In this document: positions 1 to 6,353 of the stretch, in pieces | Layout of the letters: the number at the start of each line of letters is the position of its first letter | Position numbering within the stretch: position 1 is the first letter of the stretch | DNA from: Pseudomonadota bacterium | GTDB lineage: Bacteria > Pseudomonadota > Gammaproteobacteria > Xanthomonadales > Rhodanobacteraceae | Direction: 5' to 3' | NCBI GenBank assembly: GCA_021798675.1 | Contig: JAJZGE010000101.1 | Location: 1-6,620 of the forward strand | DNA length: 6,620 nt | The notes under the pieces: generated by a model | Databases searched by the model: none | Seen by the model: the letters and a program-made list of their open reading frames with translations, nothing else | What the model was told of the DNA's origin: nothing | Translations under genes and position numbers: made by a program

Positions 1-76
1 GATGTACAAGATCCTGGAGTGGGGCAAGAGCCGGCCGGCCGAGTCGAAAGACGGCTCGCAGGGCGATGGCCATTGA
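1..76 (+). CDS. 3' end of an unidentified gene (partial)
   Basis: One plus-strand frame is open from the window edge and ends in TGA at 74-76. The last 24 codons begin MYKILEWGKSRPAE and finish in a charged and polar tail rich in Ser, Asp, Gly and Gln, ending in His. An ATG lies at 2-4, but a 24-codon gene starting at the very edge is unlikely, so this is read as the C-terminal tail of a longer gene that begins outside the window. No domain can be recognised from so little. The gene converges on the acetyltransferase of the opposite strand, with hairpin-forming sequence in between. It could also be a chance open frame, because stop codons are rare in DNA this G+C rich. Confidence 0.35.
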   Translation, partial: MYKILEWGKSRPAESKDGSQGDGH

Positions 77-88
77 TGCGCGCCTGAT

Positions 89-120
89 CGCACCGCGCGG
101 CTTTCCCGCTTGCCGGTGCG
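89..120. repeat. Inverted repeat between convergent genes
   Basis: The arms CGCACCG (89-95) and CGGTGCG (114-120) are perfect 7-base complements. Inside them GCGG (97-100) pairs with CCGC (106-109) around a CTTTC loop. The result is one bulged stem-loop in the gap between the plus-strand gene end at 76 and the end of the acetyltransferase at 177. It has no run of T on either side, so it is not a textbook intrinsic terminator, but its position suits an RNA 3'-end structure for either gene. Confidence 0.35.
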
Positions 121-150
121 GCGTCGCGTGGCGGTCGTCTGCGCTTCGTG

Positions 151-167
151 GCCTCGGCTGAGGCTTT
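151..167 (+). terminator. Weak candidate terminator of the plus-strand gene
   Basis: GCCTC (151-155) and GAGGC (160-164) form a 5-bp stem with a GGCT loop, followed by TTT at 165-167. It lies about 75 nt after the plus-strand stop codon and just before the acetyltransferase stop on the other strand. The short stem and very short T run make this a weak call. Together with the larger stem at 89-120 it could end transcription from the left. Confidence 0.25.
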
Positions 168-176
168 GAACCGACG

Positions 177-854
177 CTAAGGCCGGCCCAGCACGGCCAC
201 GTGGACGTCGCTGCGCCACTCGAAACCCAGGCTCTCGTAGAGACGGATCGCCGAAACGTTGTCGCGCCAGGCATGCAGGAACGCGCTGTCGCCGCGGGCG
301 GCGATGCCGGCGGCGACATGCCGCGAGAGCCGTCGCGCCAGGCCGCGGCCACGGAAGTCCGGATGGGTACACACGCCGCTGACTTCGGTCCAGCCCGGAA
401 AGCGGAAGCGTTCGCCGGCCATCGCGGCGAGGCGACCGTCGATGCGGATGCCCACGAAGCGGCCCATGCGATGCGTGCGGACGAGAAACGGGCCGGGCTG
501 GGTGAGCTGGGCCAGCGCCAGCATCTCCGCTGCGTCGTCGTCGCCCAGCGGCACGATATCGCCCTCGTCGTCGCTGGCTACCAGCGGTTGCGGCGCCACC
601 ATCTGCACGCCGAAGGCGTGCTTCACCGCGACCAGGCCGGGCGGCACCGGGATGGCCGGCACCTGCAGTTGGTAGACCTGCTCGTCCGGACCGACCAGCG
701 CGGCGAGTGCGGCGAGCGCCTCGTCGCCGTCGTCGCGCGCCGAGGCGAACCGGTTCACGTCCGGGAGGTAGCGTCGTGCCGCCGCATCGCCCAGCGAAAG
801 CGCTTCGTGCGCTGTCGACAGGCTGGACCAGATCGGTCGATCGAGCGGGTGCAC
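177..854 (-). CDS. GNAT-family N-acetyltransferase (FR47-like)
   Basis: This 225-residue protein has a C-terminal GNAT fold, from about residue 106. The acetyl-CoA-binding motif A is clear at residues 161-173 ([13 protein letters not shown]), with the R-G-R-G pyrophosphate loop. Motif B, with [10 protein letters not shown], is at 202-211. This architecture matches FR47-type acetyltransferases that move an acetyl group from acetyl-CoA to an amine; the substrate cannot be told from sequence. The first 100 or so residues form a separate, poorly conserved N-terminal region. The start is GTG at 852-854 (residues M-H-P-L-D-R-P); the next in-frame ATG is residue 85, inside the protein, and there is no clear Shine-Dalgarno. 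It begins 13 nt after the purH stop, so it is probably translated from the purH transcript. The family call is firm, the function unknown. Confidence 0.88.
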   Translation of the reverse strand: MHPLDRPIWSSLSTAHEALSLGDAAARRYLPDVNRFASARDDGDEALAALAALVGPDEQVYQLQVPAIPVPPGLVAVKHAFGVQMVAPQPLVASDDEGDIVPLGDDDAAEMLALAQLTQPGPFLVRTHRMGRFVGIRIDGRLAAMAGERFRFPGWTEVSGVCTHPDFRGRGLARRLSRHVAAGIAARGDSAFLHAWRDNVSAIRLYESLGFEWRSDVHVAVLGRP

Positions 855-867
855 GACGCGGCGGCGA

Positions 868-2478
868 TCAATGGCGGAAGTGGCGCATGCCGGTGAACAC
901 CATCGCCATGCCGTGCTCGTCGGCGGCGGCGATCACCTCGGCATCGCGCATCGAGCCGCCCGGCTGGATCACCGCGCTGATGCCGGCGGCGGCCGCCGCG
1001 TCGATGCCATCGCGGAACGGGAAGAACGCGTCGGACGCCATCACCGAGCCGCGCACTTCGAGCTTTTCGTCGGCGGCCTTGATGCCGGCGATCTTCGCGC
1101 TGTACACGCGGCTCATCTGGCCGGCGCCGATGCCGATGGTCTGGCGGTGCCTGGCGTAGACGATGGCGTTGGACTTGACGAACTTGGCCACCTTCCAGGC
1201 GAAGATCAGGTCGTCGATCTGCTGCGGCGTCGGCGCGACCTTCGTCACGACCTTCAGGTCCTCGGCCTTCACCATGCCGGTATCGGCGGTCTGGATCAGC
1301 AGGCCCGAGCCGACGCGCTTGACGTTGTTGCCCGGATGCGCGGCGACCAGGTCGGTGCCCGGCGGCACCGGAATCTCCAGCACGCGCACGTTGCCCTTCT
1401 TGGCGAAGGCCTTCAGTGCGTCGTCGCTGTAGGACGGTGCCAGCACCACCTCGACGAACTGGCGCGCCACGATGGCCTGCGCGGTGGCGCCGTCGCATTC
1501 GCGGTTGAACGCGATGATGCCGCCGAAGGCCGAGGTCGGGTCGGTCTGGTAGGCCAGGTCATACGCCTTGCCGATACCGTCCAGGCTCACTGCCACGCCG
1601 CAGGGGTTGGCATGCTTGACGATCACGCAGGCGGGCTTGGTGAAGCTGCGCACGCATTCCCACGCGGCGTCGGCATCGGCGATGTTGTTGAACGAGAGCT
1701 CCTTGCCCTGCAGCTGCTGGAACGTGGCTAGGGTGCCGGCGTGCGGATACAGGTCGCGGTAGAACGCGGCGCTCTGGTGCGGATTCTCGCCGTAGCGCAG
1801 GTCCATCACCTTGACGAAGCGGCCGTTGCTTTGCGCGGGGAACGCCTCGCGGCCGGCGATCGCCTCGTGCGCGTCGTCCAGCTTCAGGCCCGAGAGGTAG
1901 TCGCTGATCGCGCCGTCGTAGTTGGCCACGTTGTTGAACGCGGCGACGGAGAGCTTGAAGCGGGTGGCGCGGGTCAGGCCGCCGTGCTGTTCGATCTCGG
2001 CGATCGCTTCGGCGTACTGCGCCGGATCGGTAAGCACGCCGACGTCGTTCCAGTTCTTCGCCGCCGAGCGCAGCATCGCCGGGCCGCCGATGTCGATGTT
2101 CTCGATGGCGTCTTCCAGCGTGCAGCCGGGCTTGGCCACGGTGGCCTCGAACGGGTAGAGGTTCAGCACCAGCAGGTCGATCGGCGCGATGCCGAGCTCG
2201 GCCATCACCGCGTCGTCGGTGCCGCGGCGGCCGAGCAGGGCGCCATGCACCTTCGGATGCAGCGTCTTGACGCGGCCATCCATGATCTCGGGAAAGCCGG
2301 TGACCTCGCTGACATCGGTCACCGCGATGCCGGCCTCGCGCAGCGCCTTGGCGGTGCCGCCGGTGGACAGCAGCTGTACGCCGACCGCGGCCAGGCGCCG
2401 GCCCAGGTCGAGCAGCCCGGACTTGTCGGAGACGCTGAGCAGGGCGCGGCGGACGGGCGTGACGGCGGGGGCGGACAT
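868..2478 (-). CDS. purH: Bifunctional AICAR formyltransferase / IMP cyclohydrolase
   Basis: PurH performs the last two steps of purine synthesis in the cytosol: formylation of AICAR with 10-formyl-tetrahydrofolate, then ring closure to IMP. The 536-residue length is normal for the family. The N-terminal MGS-like cyclohydrolase domain (about 10-200) shows S-V-S-D-K-S-G-L-L at 15-23, S-T-G-G-T at 38-42 and [12 protein letters not shown] at 68-79. The transformylase domain shows L-R-Y-G-E-N-P-H-Q at 227-235, the catalytic Lys288-His289 in [13 protein letters not shown] at 316-320, S-N-A at 436-438 and D-A-F-F-P-F-R-D-G at 483-491. It ends in the typical M-R-H-F-R-H. ATG at 2476-2478 is preceded by GGAAG at good spacing. 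A TATAAT box upstream suggests its own promoter. The expected partner purD does not follow; an acetyltransferase does. Confidence 0.98.
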   Translation of the reverse strand: MSAPAVTPVRRALLSVSDKSGLLDLGRRLAAVGVQLLSTGGTAKALREAGIAVTDVSEVTGFPEIMDGRVKTLHPKVHGALLGRRGTDDAVMAELGIAPIDLLVLNLYPFEATVAKPGCTLEDAIENIDIGGPAMLRSAAKNWNDVGVLTDPAQYAEAIAEIEQHGGLTRATRFKLSVAAFNNVANYDGAISDYLSGLKLDDAHEAIAGREAFPAQSNGRFVKVMDLRYGENPHQSAAFYRDLYPHAGTLATFQQLQGKELSFNNIADADAAWECVRSFTKPACVIVKHANPCGVAVSLDGIGKAYDLAYQTDPTSAFGGIIAFNRECDGATAQAIVARQFVEVVLAPSYSDDALKAFAKKGNVRVLEIPVPPGTDLVAAHPGNNVKRVGSGLLIQTADTGMVKAEDLKVVTKVAPTPQQIDDLIFAWKVAKFVKSNAIVYARHRQTIGIGAGQMSRVYSAKIAGIKAADEKLEVRGSVMASDAFFPFRDGIDAAAAAGISAVIQPGGSMRDAEVIAAADEHGMAMVFTGMRHFRH

Positions 2479-2505
2479 GGCGGCTTCCAGAGGGGAAAGC
2501 CGTGA

Positions 2506-2536
2506 ATTATAGCCGACTCGCGAAAATGGCTGTCGT
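2506..2536 (-). promoter_or_regulatory. Predicted sigma-70 promoter of purH
   Basis: Read on the minus strand, the fis-purH gap holds a perfect TATAAT (2511 down to 2506), which stands out in such G+C-rich DNA. The best -35 candidate is ACGACA (2536 to 2531), 4 of 6 matches to TTGACA, with a long 19-nt spacer. Initiation would fall near 2499, giving a leader of about 20 nt with GGAAG before the ATG. The -10 element is convincing; the -35 is weak. Confidence 0.55.
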
Positions 2537-2549
2537 TTGGACGGCCAAA
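2536..2549. promoter_or_regulatory. Dyad TTTGG-N4-CCAAA upstream of purH, possible operator
   Basis: TTTGG (2536-2540) and CCAAA (2545-2549) form a perfect 5+4+5 inverted repeat that abuts and overlaps by one base the putative purH -35 element. It follows the fis stop codon by 13 nt. The position suits a repressor or activator site, or a small hairpin after fis. No T run follows, so a terminator role is unlikely. It does not match the E. coli PurR box (ACGCAAACGTTTGCGT), and the regulator, if any, is unknown. Confidence 0.3.
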
Positions 2550-2562
2550 TGCCGGAAAGGGA

Positions 2563-2850
2563 TTACAGCAGGCCGTGCGTGGCCAGCTTCTTGCGCAAGG
2601 TGGCGCGATTGATGCCGAGCGCCACCGCGGCGCGGCTCTGGTTGCCGTCATGGAACGCAAGCACTTCGCGCAGCAGGGGGCCTTCCACCTCGTGGATCAC
2701 CAGCGCGTGCAGGCCTTCGCCGCAGTCCGCGTCGCCGAGGTCGGCGAGGTAGCGGCGCACGGTGCGGCTGACGCACTCGCCCAACGCGCTTTGCGAAGCG
2801 ACCGGACGGGCGGCCTCGGCGGCAGGCAATCTCACGGCATTCACTGACAT
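2563..2850 (-). CDS. fis: DNA-binding nucleoid protein Fis
   Basis: Fis is a small homodimeric nucleoid protein that bends DNA, activates rRNA and other growth-linked promoters and assists site-specific recombination. The 95-residue product is close to the 98 residues of E. coli Fis. The C-terminal core aligns directly: E-V-E-G-P-L-L at 54-60, then the helix-turn-helix around 69-89, with G-N-Q-S-R-A-A and G-I-N-R-A-T-L-R-K-K-L carrying the basic recognition residues. The N-terminal arm (1-25) is divergent, as usual. The start ATG at 2848-2850 has GAGGG 2 nt upstream. In E. coli fis follows dusB; here it follows a DUF3426 gene after a 159-nt gap with a palindrome, so it probably has its own promoter. 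A Fis-like NtrC C-terminal fragment is excluded because the protein is short and complete. Confidence 0.95.
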   Translation of the reverse strand: MSVNAVRLPAAEAARPVASQSALGECVSRTVRRYLADLGDADCGEGLHALVIHEVEGPLLREVLAFHDGNQSRAAVALGINRATLRKKLATHGLL

Positions 2851-2904
2851 TTCCCTCGATATGTCTCGCGCGGCTGGATGGCCGCTGTTCTGATGGTCCT
2901 GCGT

Positions 2905-2920
2905 GGTCGCGTCCGCGACC
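2905..2920. promoter_or_regulatory. Perfect palindrome upstream of fis, possible operator
   Basis: GGTCGCG (2905-2911) and CGCGACC (2914-2920) are perfect 7-bp arms separated by two bases, about 55 nt before the fis start. A 16-bp near-continuous palindrome is typical of a site for a dimeric regulator. As RNA it could fold as a 6-bp stem with a four-base loop in the fis leader. In DNA rich in CG dinucleotides part of this symmetry may be chance. No regulator is identified. Confidence 0.3.
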
Positions 2921-2978
2921 TTCCGCGCATGCCGGTGGCGAAACGCGAGGCGGTGGAGTCTACCCGCGTGGACGGCGG

Positions 2979-2984
2979 ATTTTA
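2979..2984 (-). promoter_or_regulatory. Possible -10 element for fis
   Basis: On the minus strand TAAAAT (2984 to 2979) matches 5 of 6 bases of TATAAT and is the most A+T-rich spot in the DUF3426-fis gap. No good -35 sits at 16-18 nt; ATGACA is too close at 11 nt. It is followed by a G+C-rich stretch, which would fit the G+C-rich discriminators of stringently controlled promoters such as E. coli fis, but in this genome that has little weight. The implied leader of about 120 nt would contain the palindrome at 2905-2920. Confidence 0.2.
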
Positions 2985-3009
2985 AGTGCCACCGTTGTCA
3001 TGAAACGCG

Positions 3010-3855
3010 TTACTCGAAGTCGAACTGGTAGGCCACCGCCGCATCCCCGGGATCCTGCACTTCCAGCAGCAGTGCGGTTGTGGCGCCCGGCGCGAGGCCG
3101 CGCCGCAATACCACGGGATCGTCGAGATAGTCGGTGGGCAGCAGGCGGCGCATCGACAGGCGATGGCCCTGCGCATCGGACAGGGTCACCACCACCACCG
3201 GCCAGGGTTGCGCGAACGCGGCGTCGTTGCGCAGGCTCAAGCTGATCATCAGCGCGTGCGCGGCGTTGGGGTGGGTCTCGACGTCGCTGGCCAGCAGGTG
3301 CAGTTGCTTCGGTGCGGCGACCAGCGGCAGGCGGCAGTGCAGCAACCCGCAGGCACCGCGCAGCCAGGCACCCACCCGCGGGTCGCGGATCAGGTTGTCG
3401 CGGTTGACCCATCCGAGTTGCGCCGCCAGCAGCAGCGCCAGCACGCCGCATACCAGCACCCACGGCCAGCGCCGCTGTCCGCCGGGGTCCTGGCGCGCGC
3501 GATGCCTGCGGGCGGCGCGAGCGGGTTTGCGCTTGCGCGTGTCCTTCGCAAAGCGCGGCGCGAACGCCAGTTGCGAGAAATCCTCCGTTGCCGGAGGCGC
3601 AGGCGGCGCTGCCTGCACGACGACGGGTGGCGGTGGCTTCGGGCGGTACACCACCAGCTCGAGGCGCGGGGGCGCCAGCGCCTGCTCGTTCAGCGGCAAT
3701 TCCTGGAACGGCTCCGGCGGCAACTGGTCGCTCAGCGTCGCCAGGCTGTCGAAGCCGGCGCCGCAGTGTCCGCACATCACGTAGCCGTGCGCCTGCACCA
3801 GCGCTTGCGCGCCGAGCGAGAACACAGAGAGGCATTCAGGACATTGCGCGTACAT
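3010..3855 (-). CDS. Zinc-ribbon, membrane-anchored DUF3426-family protein
   Basis: This 281-residue protein is of unknown function. Its N-terminus is an MJ0042-type zinc ribbon with Cys5-x2-Cys8 and Cys28-x2-Cys31, suited to binding one Zn ion. A proline-rich linker follows (four consecutive prolines at 74-77), then a strongly basic stretch at 104-129. One membrane helix at about 131-150 (starting W-P-W-V-L-V) comes next. Residues 151-281 resemble the DUF3426 domain, a beta-rich extracytoplasmic module. Basic residues before the helix predict a cytoplasmic zinc ribbon and a periplasmic C-terminus. The gene lies 48 nt after prmA and may share its transcript. ATG at 3853-3855 lets the protein begin directly with the ribbon, although no clear Shine-Dalgarno precedes it. 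Family assignment is fairly sure from the architecture; the role is not known. Confidence 0.87.
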   Translation of the reverse strand: MYAQCPECLSVFSLGAQALVQAHGYVMCGHCGAGFDSLATLSDQLPPEPFQELPLNEQALAPPRLELVVYRPKPPPPVVVQAAPPAPPATEDFSQLAFAPRFAKDTRKRKPARAARRHRARQDPGGQRRWPWVLVCGVLALLLAAQLGWVNRDNLIRDPRVGAWLRGACGLLHCRLPLVAAPKQLHLLASDVETHPNAAHALMISLSLRNDAAFAQPWPVVVVTLSDAQGHRLSMRRLLPTDYLDDPVVLRRGLAPGATTALLLEVQDPGDAAVAYQFDFE

Positions 3856-3903
3856 GCGGGGCGTCGCGTTGAACGAGCCGCAAGCTTAGCAGGCCGGGTG
3901 CGG

Positions 3904-4803
3904 TCAGCCGCGGCGGATTCCGCTGATGCGAACCCAGCCGTCGCGGATGTCGACGCGCAGCGCATCGAACCACGCCGCGTAGCGCGCCAGCAGTTCGTCC
4001 TGCTGGCCGTCGAGGATGCCGGAGATCGCGAACGGCGCGCCAGGCCTGGCCGCCGCGGCGAAGGTGGGGGCAAGTTCGCCCAGCGGGCCGGCGAGGATGT
4101 TGGCGACGAACACGTCGGCGGCGGCGTGCGGTTCGTCTCCGGGCAAATAGACGTCCAGATGCCCGGCAACCCCGTTGCGCTCGGCGTTGTCGCGCGAGGC
4201 AAGCAGCGCCTGCGGATCGTTGTCCACGCCTACCGCGTGCGCGGCCCCGAGCTTGAGCGCGGCGATGGCGAGAATGCCCGAGCCGCAGCCGTAGTCGATC
4301 ACCGACTTGCCGGCGAGCGCGAGCCCGTCCAGCCATTCAAGGCAGAGCGCGGTGGTAGGGTGCGTGCCGCTGCCGAAGGCGAGGCCGGGATCGAGCCGCA
4401 CCACCACGTGCCCGTCGTCCGCTGGCGGCTCGATGTTCCACGGATAGATCCACAGCCGCTTGCCGAAGGACATCGGCTGGTACTGGTCCATCCACACGCG
4501 CTCCCAGTCCTGGTCTTCCACTTCGCGGAAGTCCAGCTGGGCAGGCTCCAGCCACGGCAGCAGTTCGCCCAGGGCGGCGGCGAGGCCGCGCCGATCCGCG
4601 TGCTGGTCGAACAGCGCGTTCAGCGTGATGGTGGGCCACAGCGGCAGCTCGCCCACGCCCGGCTCGAAGATCGCCTGTTCGTCGGGCGTCTCCGCATCGG
4701 CATCGCGCAGCGTGATCGACAGCGCGCCGAGATCCTCCAGCGCTTCCTCCACGCGGGGCTGCTGTTCGAGGCGGGCGGTGAGGGAGAGTTCGAGGAAGGG
4801 CAT
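3904..4803 (-). CDS. prmA: Ribosomal protein L11 methyltransferase
   Basis: PrmA is a cytosolic SAM-dependent enzyme that methylates lysines and the N-terminal amine of ribosomal protein L11. The 299 residues match the usual length near 295. The N-terminal substrate-recognition domain (about 1-95) is followed by the family-specific L-D-P-G-L-A-F-G-S-G-T-H-P-T-T at 137-151. SAM motif I is V-I-D-Y-G-C-G-S-G at 168-176, an acidic residue for the SAM ribose lies in V-G-V-D-N-D at 191-196, and the PrmA signature N-I-L-A-G-P-L is at 235-241. ATG at 4801-4803 has AAGG four bases upstream and a purine-rich hairpin arm just before that. The gene is 165 nt from accC, and a REP-like hairpin ends 11 nt before its start codon, which could affect initiation. 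Confidence 0.97.
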   Translation of the reverse strand: MPFLELSLTARLEQQPRVEEALEDLGALSITLRDADAETPDEQAIFEPGVGELPLWPTITLNALFDQHADRRGLAAALGELLPWLEPAQLDFREVEDQDWERVWMDQYQPMSFGKRLWIYPWNIEPPADDGHVVVRLDPGLAFGSGTHPTTALCLEWLDGLALAGKSVIDYGCGSGILAIAALKLGAAHAVGVDNDPQALLASRDNAERNGVAGHLDVYLPGDEPHAAADVFVANILAGPLGELAPTFAAAARPGAPFAISGILDGQQDELLARYAAWFDALRVDIRDGWVRISGIRRG

Positions 4804-4813
4804 GGGCCTTGTC

Positions 4814-4852
4814 CCCCTCTCCCTGTCGGGGAGAGGGATGGGGTGGGGGCGG
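4814..4852 (-). repeat. REP-like palindromic element, copy 1
   Basis: A perfect 9-bp hairpin is formed by CCCTCTCCC (4815-4823) and GGGAGAGGG (4829-4837) with a five-base loop. Read on the minus strand, the stem is preceded by a C-rich tail, CCCACCCCAT. Tail plus stem resembles the CTCACCCCAACCCTCTCCC-type repeats common between genes in many proteobacteria. It is the inverted partner of the copy at 4909-4945. It lies in the leader region of prmA, with no T run to make it an intrinsic terminator. Confidence 0.6.
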
Positions 4853-4908
4853 TGCTTGCGGTGAAGTGTGTACGCGCGAAGCTTGATCGAGGCTGTCGCA
4901 AGTCCCGG

Positions 4909-4945
4909 CCACTCACCTCAATCCTCTCCCGCGATGGGAGAGGAG
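4909..4945 (+). repeat. REP-like palindromic element, copy 2
   Basis: A perfect 8-bp hairpin is formed by CCTCTCCC (4923-4930) and GGGAGAGG (4936-4943) with the loop GCGAT. The plus-strand tail CTCACCTCAAT precedes it. Tail and left arm match copy 1 (read on the opposite strand) at 15 of 19 positions, and the right arms are identical over 8 bases, while the loops differ. It lies 25 nt after the accC stop, so it could protect or define the accBC mRNA 3' end, though no T run follows in that direction. Confidence 0.6.
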
Positions 4946-4968
4946 GCGAACGCAGGGAGCGTGTTGCT

Positions 4969-6339
4969 TTATTGAAGCGGACCCTTTTCCTTTTGCTCCG
5001 CCATCCGCTTCTCGAGGTAGTGGATGTTCTGGCCGCCTTGCTGGAAGCCCACGTCGGCCATGATGCGCTGCTGCAGCGGGATGTTGCATTTCACGCCTTC
5101 GATCACGGTCTCGGCCAGCGCCAGGCGCATGCGCGCGATGGCGGTGGCGCGGTCGGGGCCGTAAACGATCAGCTTGCCGATCATCGAGTCGTAGTTCGGC
5201 GGGATGCGGTAGCCGTCGTACAGGTGTGTGTCCACGCGCACGCCGGGGCCGCCCGGCGCCTCGAAGCGCTTCACCGTGCCGGGGCAGGGCAGGAAGCTGT
5301 CCGGGTCCTCGGCGTTGATGCGGCACTCGATCGCGTGGCCATTGATCTTGATGTCTTCCTGCTTGATCGACAGCTTCTCGCCACCGGCGATCAGGAGCTG
5401 CTCGCGCACCAGGTCGACGCCGGTGATGAACTCGGTCACCGGGTGTTCCACCTGGATGCGCGTGTTCATCTCGATGAAGTAGAAGCGGCCGTTCTCGAAC
5501 AGGAACTCGAACGTGCCGGCGCCGCGGTAGCCGATGCGCAGGCAGGCGTCCACGCAGACCTTGCCGATCTGGGCGCGCAGTTCCGGCGTGATGCCGGGCG
5601 CCGGGGCTTCCTCCACCACCTTCTGGTGGCGACGCTGCATCGAGCAGTCGCGCTCGCCGAGGTGGATGGCGTTGCCCTGGCCGTCGGCCAGCACCTGGAT
5701 CTCCACGTGGCGCGGGTTCTCCAGGAATTTCTCCATGTAGACCATGTCGTTGCCGAAGGCCGCCTTGGCCTCCTGCTTGGTCATCACGATGGAGTTGCCC
5801 AGGTGCGCCTCGGTGCGCACCACGCGCATGCCGCGGCCGCCGCCGCCACCGGCGGCCTTGATGATCACCGGGTAGCCGATCTCGCGCGCGATGCGCAGGT
5901 TTTCGTCGATGTCCTCGCCGAGCGGGCCGCCCGAGCCGGGCACGCAGGGCACGCCGGCGGCCTTCATGGCCTTGATCGCCTCCACCTTGTCGCCCATCAG
6001 GCGGATCACGTCGGCGGTGGGGCCGATGAAGACGAAGCCCGATTTCTCCACCTGTTCGGCAAAGTCGGCGCGTTCGGACAGGAAGCCGTAGCCCGGATGG
6101 ATGGCCTGGGCGTCGGTGATTTCCGCCGCGGCGATGATGCGCGGGATGTTGAGGTAGCTCTCCGCCGACGGCGCCGGGCCGATGCAGATGGCTTCGTCGG
6201 CGAGGCCGACGTGCTTGAGGTTGCGGTCCGCGGTGGAGTGCACCGCCACCGTCTTGATGCCGAGACTGTGGCAGGCGCGCAACACGCGCAGGGCGATTTC
6301 GCCGCGGTTGGCGATGACGACTTTTTCGAGCATGGGCAT
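4969..6339 (-). CDS. accC: Biotin carboxylase subunit of acetyl-CoA carboxylase
   Basis: AccC carboxylates the biotin on AccB using ATP and bicarbonate, the first half-reaction of acetyl-CoA carboxylase and the committed step of fatty acid synthesis. The 456-residue protein has the biotin carboxylase N-domain (from about 4, with V-I-A-N-R-G-E-I-A), the ATP-grasp domain with glycine-rich loop G-G-G-G-G-R-G-M at 164-171, H-Q-K at 238-240, and the catalytic region E290, R294, Q296, E298 in [10 protein letters not shown]. The C-domain contains R340, equivalent to catalytic R338 of E. coli. All catalytic residues are present. Every position is shifted by +2 from E. coli, so ATG at 6331-6333 (residue 3) may be the true start; ATG at 6337-6339 has GAG five bases upstream and is kept. 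It follows accB by 14 nt, an accBC operon. Confidence 0.98.
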   Translation of the reverse strand: MPMLEKVVIANRGEIALRVLRACHSLGIKTVAVHSTADRNLKHVGLADEAICIGPAPSAESYLNIPRIIAAAEITDAQAIHPGYGFLSERADFAEQVEKSGFVFIGPTADVIRLMGDKVEAIKAMKAAGVPCVPGSGGPLGEDIDENLRIAREIGYPVIIKAAGGGGGRGMRVVRTEAHLGNSIVMTKQEAKAAFGNDMVYMEKFLENPRHVEIQVLADGQGNAIHLGERDCSMQRRHQKVVEEAPAPGITPELRAQIGKVCVDACLRIGYRGAGTFEFLFENGRFYFIEMNTRIQVEHPVTEFITGVDLVREQLLIAGGEKLSIKQEDIKINGHAIECRINAEDPDSFLPCPGTVKRFEAPGGPGVRVDTHLYDGYRIPPNYDSMIGKLIVYGPDRATAIARMRLALAETVIEGVKCNIPLQQRIMADVGFQQGGQNIHYLEKRMAEQKEKGPLQ

Positions 6340-6353
6340 GGTGGCTCGGCCGC

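Noticed and set aside
201..896. A 231-codon plus-strand open frame over the acetyltransferase.
   Set aside because: Its composition is Arg, His and Ala-rich shadow sequence, while the minus strand carries conserved GNAT motifs A and B.
1145..1165. Unusual-looking residues Y-A-R-H-R-Q in PurH where some homologues have Y-A-K-D-G-Q.
   Set aside because: The turn is variable among PurH proteins, variants of the form Y-A-(K/R)-x-R-Q-T-I-G are familiar to me from gammaproteobacteria, and the flanking catalytic motifs are intact, so it is not evidence of damage.
871..2505. Long plus-strand open frames (871-1731 and 1741-2505) antisense to purH.
   Set aside because: Same codon-bias shadow effect; purH on the minus strand is unmistakable, and the break near 1732 is merely a CTA leucine codon in purH.
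2960..3835. A 291-codon minus-strand frame overlapping the DUF3426 gene in another frame.
   Set aside because: It encodes Arg/Ala/Gly-rich low-complexity protein; the overlapping frame has a cysteine zinc ribbon and a membrane helix.
3856..3903. A possible terminator or promoter in the prmA-DUF3426 gap.
   Set aside because: Only a short AAGCTT palindrome is present; there is no stable stem with a T run and no recognisable -10/-35 pair in 48 nt.
4804..4968. A possible small gene or riboswitch in the accC-prmA gap.
   Set aside because: The gap is explained by the two REP-like hairpins; there is no start codon with a ribosome-binding site and conserved-looking product, and no recognisable riboswitch core.
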